Positions 59,287 to 64,000 of a stretch of 64,000 nucleotides of DNA are shown here, piece by piece. Numbering within the stretch: position 1 is the first letter of the stretch; every line of letters begins with the position of its first letter. The position numbers were made by a program, and so were the translations under genes. Under the pieces are notes generated by a model. It saw only the letters and a program-made list of their open reading frames with translations. It did not search any database and was not told the origin of the DNA. Source of the DNA: Jatrophihabitans sp964252635 (lineage in GTDB: Bacteria > Actinomycetota > Actinomycetes > Mycobacteriales > Jatrophihabitantaceae); NCBI RefSeq assembly GCF_964252635.1, contig NZ_CAXUNP010000004.1:62001-126000 (forward strand), in the 5' to 3' direction.

Positions 59287-60711
59287 TCAGGCGCCGGTCC
59301 GCAAGGCCGTGGCCCCGACCTCGGCGAAGCCCGACCACAACCGCGCCGCGGCCTCCGCGCCCTTGTACAGCAGCGGAACCGAGACCTTCTCGTTCGGCGC
59401 GTGGATCTGGTCGTCGGGCAGCATGAAGCCGAGGAACACGAGCGGGACACCGGTGGCCTGCTGCAGCGCGGCCTCGGGGCCGCTGCCGCCCTCGCGGGTG
59501 GGCAGCACCTCGGCGCCGTCGAAGGCGGCGCCGATGGCCTCGGTGAGCGCGGTGTAGGCCGGTGTACCCAGCGGCACGAGACATGCCTGCACGCCCGCGC
59601 CCTCCCACGCGACGTCGGCGACGATGCCCTCGGGCGTGTGCTCGCTGACGAACCGGTCGACGCCCTGGACGATCTTCTGCGGGTCCTGGTTCGCGACGAG
59701 CCGGAAGCTGATCTTGACGAACGCGTCGCTGGGGATGATCGTCTTGTGCCCGGCGCCCTGGTAGCCGCCCCCGATGCCGTTGACCTCCGCGGTGGGCCGC
59801 GCGCCGATGCGTTCGAGGGTGCTGAAGCCCTTCTCGCCGTGCACGGCCCGTGACTGGGCGACCTTGAGGAACTCGCCGTCGTCGTGCGGGACCTTGCCGA
59901 ACAGCGCGCGCTCGTCGTCGGTGAGTTCGACGACGTCGTCGTAGAAGCCCGGCACCTGAACGCTGCCGTCGTCGTCGTGCAACGCGGCCACGAGGCGGGC
60001 CACGGCGGTGGCCGGGTTCGGCACCGCTCCCCCGAACACACCGGAGTGCAGGTCGAGGTCGGGCCCGTGCAGGGTGACGGTGGCCGCGACCATGCCGCGC
60101 ATGCCCGTCACCGTGCTGGGCACGTCCGGGGCGACGATGCCGGTGTCGGTGACCACGACGACGTCGCAGGCCAGCAGGTCGCGGTGCGCGTCGAGCAGCT
60201 CCTGGAAATGCGGCGAGCCGGACTCCTCCTCACCCTCGATCAGCAGCTTGAGGTGCACGGCCGGGCTGGTGCGCCCCGTCGCCGCGAGATGGGCCTGCAC
60301 GCCGAGCAGGTGGAACAGCAGCTGGCCCTTGTCGTCCGAGGCGCCGCGGGCGCGCAGCACGTCGCCGTCCAGCGTCGGGTCGAACGGGTCGGTGTGCCAG
60401 AGCTCGAGCGGGTCGACGGGCTGCACGTCGTGGTGTCCGTACACCAGGACGGTCGGAGCGTCGGCGTCGTCGCTGCGCCACTCGGCGTACACGGCGGGCA
60501 GCCAGGGGCCGTCATCAAGGATGTGCGCGGTGGGGAAGCCGGTGCGTCGCGCGGCGTCGACGAACCACTCGGCACTGCGGCGCACGTCGTCGTGGTGGTC
60601 GGGCTGGGCGCTGATACCGGGGATGCGCAGCCAGCTGTCGAGGTCGTCGAGCAGGTCCTGCCGGTGGCCGTCGATGTAGTCGCGCGCGGTGGTGGTGGGC
60701 TCCGTCGTCAC
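59287..60711 (-). CDS. M20 family dipeptidase
   Basis: A 474-residue M20 metallopeptidase. VYGHHDVQPVDP gives the first zinc His and the catalytic Asp, RGASDDKGQ the bridging Asp, and IEGEEESGS the general base Glu. DLHSGVFGGAVPNP lies in the lid domain. This is the carboxypeptidase/carnosinase-like branch (Dug1, CPG2-like), which hydrolyses dipeptides such as Cys-Gly or other small peptides. The GTG at 60711 begins the conserved part. It is divergent from the flavoenzyme gene (start codons 24 nt apart). Downstream are the M16 genes and nudC. Confidence 0.92.
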   Translation of the reverse strand: MTTEPTTTARDYIDGHRQDLLDDLDSWLRIPGISAQPDHHDDVRRSAEWFVDAARRTGFPTAHILDDGPWLPAVYAEWRSDDADAPTVLVYGHHDVQPVDPLELWHTDPFDPTLDGDVLRARGASDDKGQLLFHLLGVQAHLAATGRTSPAVHLKLLIEGEEESGSPHFQELLDAHRDLLACDVVVVTDTGIVAPDVPSTVTGMRGMVAATVTLHGPDLDLHSGVFGGAVPNPATAVARLVAALHDDDGSVQVPGFYDDVVELTDDERALFGKVPHDDGEFLKVAQSRAVHGEKGFSTLERIGARPTAEVNGIGGGYQGAGHKTIIPSDAFVKISFRLVANQDPQKIVQGVDRFVSEHTPEGIVADVAWEGAGVQACLVPLGTPAYTALTEAIGAAFDGAEVLPTREGGSGPEAALQQATGVPLVFLGFMLPDDQIHAPNEKVSVPLLYKGAEAAARLWSGFAEVGATALRTGA

Positions 60712-60735
60712 CGCACCGACGATAGCCTCCGCGGT

Positions 60736-61863
60736 ATGGCGTCGGACGGGCCCGTGGTGATCGTCGGCGCGGGGCTCGCGGGCGCCGCGGCGGCGCGCTC
60801 GATCGCCCGCCGTGGGCACCCCGTCGTCGTGCTCGAGCAGTTCGCACCGGGGCACGCGCACGGGTCGTCGCACGGCTCGGCGCGCATCGTGCGGCGGGCG
60901 TACGGCGACGCGCTCTACACGTCGCTGACCGGTCGCGCGTTCGAGCTGTGGTCGTCGGTGCCGTCTCCGGAACCGCTGCTGCGGATGCTGGGAGCGCTGG
61001 ACTTCGGGCCGGACCGTGACGTGGCCGCCGTGGCCGGTCACCTCGCCGCGGCGGGGGTGGCGCACGAGGTGTTACCGGCGATCGAGGCCGAGCGTCGCTG
61101 GCCAGGCATGCGCTTCGAGGGCGACGTGGTGTTCCATCCCCAGGCGGGGACTCTCGACGCGGACGCGGCGGTGCGGGCGCTGCTCGCCGACGCGGTCGCC
61201 CACGGCGCCGACGTTCGGTTCGGGGCCGCTGCGCGCGCTCTGCTCGGCGAGGGTGAGCACGCCCGGGTGACGCTCGCCGACGGCTTCGACCTGCGTGCGT
61301 CCCGCGTCGTGGTCGCGGCGGGGGCCTGGGTGGCCGGGCTGCTGGACGGCGCCTTGCCGCTGCCGGCCCTGACCGTCACGCAGCAGCAGGTGTTCCACTT
61401 CCCGCGGCTCGACCCGTCCGCACCGCCGTGGCCGAGCGTCATCCACGAGCACGGGCGCGCGATCTACCACCTGGCCGGCGGCCGGGACGGCGGCCCGCTC
61501 GACGACCGCAAGCTCGGCGAGCACGACGGCGGTCCGGTGGTACGACCCGGCGTGACCGTCGAGCCGGATGCAGCCGTGCGCGAGCGGGTCGTCGACTACG
61601 TCCGTCGCTGGCTGCCCGGCCTCGACCCGACGCCGCGCGGCGAGGCCACCTGCCTGTACACGACCACGCCGTCCGAGGACTTCGTGCTCGACCGGGTCGG
61701 GCCGGTGGTCGTCTGCTCGCCCTGCTCGGGGCACGGGGCCAAGTTCGCGCCGCTGATCGGCGAGTTCGTGGCCGACCTCGTCGACGGACGGGATGACGCC
61801 GTCCCCGCGCGCTTCGGCCTCTCGGCGCACGCTCGCGGGCTGGGCGGCAGCGTCTCGCTCTGA
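60736..61863 (+). CDS. Sarcosine-oxidase-like FAD amine oxidase
   Basis: A 375-residue FAD-dependent oxidoreductase of the DAO family. VVIVGAGLAGAAAARSIARRGHPVVVLEQ is the dinucleotide-binding motif. GSSHGSARIVRRAY matches the monomeric sarcosine oxidase / N-methyltryptophan oxidase group. C306 in ATCLYTTTPSEDFVLD lies at the position of the covalent flavin cysteine of those enzymes, and CSPCSGHGAKFAPLIGE is the C-terminal FAD site. The reaction is oxidative demethylation or deamination of an N-methyl amino acid, giving formaldehyde and peroxide. No glycine cleavage or THF genes are adjacent. A hairpin follows the stop. Confidence 0.88.
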   Translation: MASDGPVVIVGAGLAGAAAARSIARRGHPVVVLEQFAPGHAHGSSHGSARIVRRAYGDALYTSLTGRAFELWSSVPSPEPLLRMLGALDFGPDRDVAAVAGHLAAAGVAHEVLPAIEAERRWPGMRFEGDVVFHPQAGTLDADAAVRALLADAVAHGADVRFGAAARALLGEGEHARVTLADGFDLRASRVVVAAGAWVAGLLDGALPLPALTVTQQQVFHFPRLDPSAPPWPSVIHEHGRAIYHLAGGRDGGPLDDRKLGEHDGGPVVRPGVTVEPDAAVRERVVDYVRRWLPGLDPTPRGEATCLYTTTPSEDFVLDRVGPVVVCSPCSGHGAKFAPLIGEFVADLVDGRDDAVPARFGLSAHARGLGGSVSL

Positions 61864-61873
61864 CCGATCTGCT

Positions 61874-61923
61874 CGACGGTGTGCAGACACGCGGGCCCCG
61901 GCCGGCGCGTCTGCACACCGTCG
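61874..61923. terminator. Bidirectional hairpin between the flavoenzyme and VOC genes
   Basis: A 19-bp stem with one mismatch (arms 61874-61892 and 61905-61923, loop 12 nt) between convergent genes ending at 61863 and 61940. Confidence 0.82.
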
Positions 61924-61939
61924 GCGCGGGCGTGAGCCG

Positions 61940-62539
61940 TCAGAGGACGAGGGTGCCGCGTGGCGTCCCGAGAACCACGACGACGACCGGGTCCGGGCCC
62001 TGCTCGACGAGCAACAGGACCTGCAGCGCGTCCAGCGATGCCTGCACCGCAGCCGGGTCCGGGTGCAGCAGGGCCAGCGTGGTCAGCTCCACCGTGGGCA
62101 ACGCGCGCGACGCCGGGTGCGGCGTCGCGCCCCAGTCGATAAGGAACGGCACCAGCCCGCGGGACGGGGTCAGGCGCCACGTCAGCTGCTCGCCCGCGGG
62201 CGTGCGCCGCGACATGGGTACGGCGTCGCCCGGGTCGTAGCCGTGCCGGCGGGCGCGCTCGATCGTGGCGTCGACGTCCTCGGGGTGCACGGCCCAGGTG
62301 ACGACGCGCGGGCCGTCCAGCTCGTCGATGCCGAACGGGCGTGCCGTGTCGGGTGTGGGCTGGTCGGGGTCCGGTCCGACGATCTCGAGGTAGCTGTCCG
62401 GCCCGAGCCCCACGAGGGCGTTCGCCGTGCCCAGCCCGGTGTGGCTGCCGCCCGCCACCGGGGTGACGCCGGCCCGGTCCGCGAAGTCGGCGACGGTACC
62501 GGCGAGGTCGGGCGTGGCCAGGACGAGATGATCGAGCAC
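61940..62539 (-). CDS. VOC family / glyoxalase-like protein
   Basis: A 199-residue protein of the glyoxalase-like (VOC) fold. LDHLVLATPDLAGTVADFADRAGVTPVAGGSHTGLGTANALVGLGPDSYLEIVGPDPD is the Glyoxalase_3 start, with H4 (DHLVLA) and E (YLEIVG) as possible metal ligands. The C-terminal half forms a second similar module. Members bind divalent metals and act on aldehydes or antibiotics, or only bind. GTG 62539 is used since upstream is the divergent MBL gene; the start codon directly abuts GTG 62540 on the other strand. Function unknown. Confidence 0.78.
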   Translation of the reverse strand: MLDHLVLATPDLAGTVADFADRAGVTPVAGGSHTGLGTANALVGLGPDSYLEIVGPDPDQPTPDTARPFGIDELDGPRVVTWAVHPEDVDATIERARRHGYDPGDAVPMSRRTPAGEQLTWRLTPSRGLVPFLIDWGATPHPASRALPTVELTTLALLHPDPAAVQASLDALQVLLLVEQGPDPVVVVVLGTPRGTLVL

Positions 62540-63349
62540 GTGACCAGTGTGCTGGACGAGGTGGCCCCGGGCGTGCTGGTCGCGACCAGCCGCCGCGAGC
62601 TGACGACGTCGACGGTGATCGTCACCGGCCGGTCGGCGGTGCTGGTCGACCCGGCGTGGGACCCCGACGAGCTCACCGGTCTGGCCGACCTGCTCGACGA
62701 GCGCGGTCTCGACGTCGCCGCGGGCGTGGCCACGCACGCCCACCACGACCACGTGCTGTGGCACCCGAGGTTCGGGCCGGCCCCGCGCTACGGATCGGAG
62801 CGCACCGTCGAGCTCGCCGAGACCCACCGCGACGAGCTGGTGCGCGCCCTCGGTCCGCGGTGGCCGCCGGAGCTGGCCGAGCTGGTCGGCCGGCTGACCC
62901 CGCTGCCCGGGTCTGGGACGGCGCTCGGGTCTGGGACGCTGCCCGGGTCGGGGACGTTGCCCGAACCCGAGGTGGTACCGGGTGGCGAGCCGGTGGAGTT
63001 CGTCGTCCACGACGGCCACGCGCCGGGACACACCGCCCTGTGGTTGCCGGCTCGGCGGGTGCTGATCACCGGGGACATGCTCAGCGACGTGGAGCTGCCG
63101 CTGCCGTTCGAGCCGGACGACGTGGCGGCCTACCTCACGGGGCTCGACGCGCTGGCGCCCTACGTGGCTCGGGCGGCGGTGCTGGTGCCGGGACACGGAC
63201 GCCCCACGTCGTCACCGCTGGCGCGCCTGGACCCCGATTGTCGGTACCTCAGCGCGCTACAGGCCGGTCGCGACCCGGACGACCCGCGTCGCGCCAACCC
63301 GGGGATGGCCGAGGTGCACGCGCGGCTGCGTGAGATCACCCGGGGCTGA
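62528..63349 (+). CDS. MBL-fold metallo-hydrolase
   Basis: A 273-residue metallo-beta-lactamase fold protein. THAHHDHVLWH is the HxHxDH metal motif, GHAPGHTALWLP the second His, ITGDMLSDVELPLP the bridging Asp, and VPGHGRPTS the last His. It is of the glyoxalase-II / sulfur-dioxygenase-like size class. ATG 62528 or GTG 62540 can be used; with ATG it overlaps the divergent VOC gene by 12 bp. A Pro/Gly/Thr-rich insertion from an 18-bp triple repeat is at residues 126-143. It is next to a glyoxalase-like gene, so a joint role in aldehyde or thioester detoxification is possible, but that is a guess. Confidence 0.85.
   Translation: MIEHVTSVLDEVAPGVLVATSRRELTTSTVIVTGRSAVLVDPAWDPDELTGLADLLDERGLDVAAGVATHAHHDHVLWHPRFGPAPRYGSERTVELAETHRDELVRALGPRWPPELAELVGRLTPLPGSGTALGSGTLPGSGTLPEPEVVPGGEPVEFVVHDGHAPGHTALWLPARRVLITGDMLSDVELPLPFEPDDVAAYLTGLDALAPYVARAAVLVPGHGRPTSSPLARLDPDCRYLSALQAGRDPDDPRRANPGMAEVHARLREITRG
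62903..62956. repeat. Three tandem 18-bp repeats inside the MBL gene
   Basis: Units of 18 bp start at 62903, 62921 and 62939 and encode LPGSGT, ALGSGT and LPGSGT. The repeats add a flexible loop of 18 residues between two conserved metal motifs of the MBL protein. Confidence 0.85.
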
Positions 63350-64000
63350 CGCGTCCGGGTTCACCCGCGCCGGCGTCCACTCCGTCACCGGCGACCAGTG
63401 CTCTGAGGCCCTCGGCGTCGAGCAGGGCCGCGGGTTCCGCCGTCTCGTTGCTGCGCACGTAGTGGAAGGCGGCGCGCACCGTGCCGAGGTCGGCGTCGGC
63501 GATGCCGTTCAACCGCGCCCACGCGAGCCGGTAGGCCGCGAGCTGCACGGCGGCGGCCTGCGCCGCGGCGCCGGTCGGGCGGGCGCCGGTCTTCCAGTCG
63601 ACGACGAGCCAACCGTCCTCGGCGCTGCCGAACACGGCGTCCATCCGGCCACGGACGACCCGTCCGGACACCGCCATCTCGAACGGCACCTCCACCTCGG
63701 CCGGCGTACGCGACGCCCACGGGCTGGCCTCGAACGCGGCCTGGAGCTCGATCAGGTCGGGAGCGTCCTCGGCGCCGTCGTCGGCAGCGCCCGGCAGCTC
63801 GTCGACATCGAGCAGCGACGGCAGCGTCCACCGACGCTCGAGCCACTCGTGGAACGCCGTCCCGCGGCGGGCCCACGGCGCCGGCGGCGTGGGCATCGGG
63901 CGGTAGAGCCGGCGGGCGAGCTGGTCGGGGTCGCGGCGCAGCTCGACCAGTGCCGAGACCGACAGGTGCGGGGGCAGCTCGACCTCGATCGTGGAGCCGC
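63336..64000 (-). CDS. RecB/AddB-type nuclease-helicase, C-terminal part
   Basis: The gene continues beyond the right edge. The visible 220 residues are the C-terminal PD-(D/E)xK nuclease domain of a UvrD/Rep-type helicase. The segment from about 63998 to 63890, ending ARRLYRPMPTPPAPWARRG, and GTAFHEWLERRW are typical of the domain start. GRMDAVFGSAEDGWLVVDWKTG carries the catalytic D, then D-x-K. In mycobacteria the equivalent genes (Rv3201c-Rv3202c) encode AdnAB, the double-strand-break resection motor. A third catalytic Gln region is in QAAAVQLAAYRLAWARL. The stop region overlaps the MBL gene by 14 bp. Confidence 0.88.
   Translation of the reverse strand, partial: GSTIEVELPPHLSVSALVELRRDPDQLARRLYRPMPTPPAPWARRGTAFHEWLERRWTLPSLLDVDELPGAADDGAEDAPDLIELQAAFEASPWASRTPAEVEVPFEMAVSGRVVRGRMDAVFGSAEDGWLVVDWKTGARPTGAAAQAAAVQLAAYRLAWARLNGIADADLGTVRAAFHYVRSNETAEPAALLDAEGLRALVAGDGVDAGAGEPGRVSPG

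Overview
The window is a stretch of very GC-rich chromosome with strong G/C bias at third codon positions, frequent GTG starts, 4-bp ATGA/GTGA gene overlaps and GC-rich hairpin terminators. WhiB7, mycoredoxin, UvrD2, a UPF0182 protein and a PPA1309-type protein place it in the Actinomycetota. From about 31.7 kb to the right end the gene order follows the conserved actinobacterial block known in Mycobacterium tuberculosis as roughly Rv3193c-Rv3202c: UPF0182, PDZ-Lon protease, zincin, ThiF-like protein, ABC1 kinase, whiB7, uvrD2, mycoredoxin, nudC and a RecB-type nuclease. Genus cannot be fixed by reading alone. No tRNA, rRNA, CRISPR array or insertion sequence was seen.

Left part (1-31.7 kb) is mostly accessory metabolism. 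It opens with a ROK protein overlapping a secreted GH31 glycosidase with two CBM35-like modules, then an SGNH hydrolase, an LpqC-like esterase lipoprotein, and a translationally coupled trio (MFS carrier, acyl-CoA ligase, membrane acyltransferase). A sodium:solute symporter diverges from a DeoR regulator. Downstream of a 42-bp palindrome runs an eight-gene sugar or polyol operon: FGGY kinase, histidine phosphatase, XylFGH-like ABC importer, 2-hydroxyacid dehydrogenase, second FGGY kinase. After it come an MFS carrier, two short-chain dehydrogenase-type proteins, a FUSC exporter, a secreted S53 peptidase, a DUF805 protein, an anti-sigma-type ATPase, a flavoprotein and a methyltransferase-like protein.

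Right part (31.7-64 kb) carries the conserved housekeeping block. The whiB7 locus (41.5-43.1 kb) has a textbook WhiB7-type promoter, a 119-codon upstream reading frame, a terminator hairpin with a U-rich tail before whiB7, and a divergent DHA2 drug exporter. The whiB7 frame has no stop codon at the expected place. Between mycoredoxin and nudC lie a full-length ABC exporter, another DHA2 exporter, a ribokinase and an epimerase. The end holds an M16 peptidase pair, an M20 dipeptidase, a sarcosine-oxidase-like flavoenzyme, a VOC protein and an MBL hydrolase with abutting divergent starts, and a truncated RecB-type nuclease.

Several signals are not explained by ordinary annotation: in-frame minisatellites in four genes, one set carrying a Shine-Dalgarno and GTG in every unit; eight 10-bp tandem repeats inside the sugar operon; DnaA-box-like sites in a gene-free gap; and clustered GTGTCAC motifs between convergent genes.
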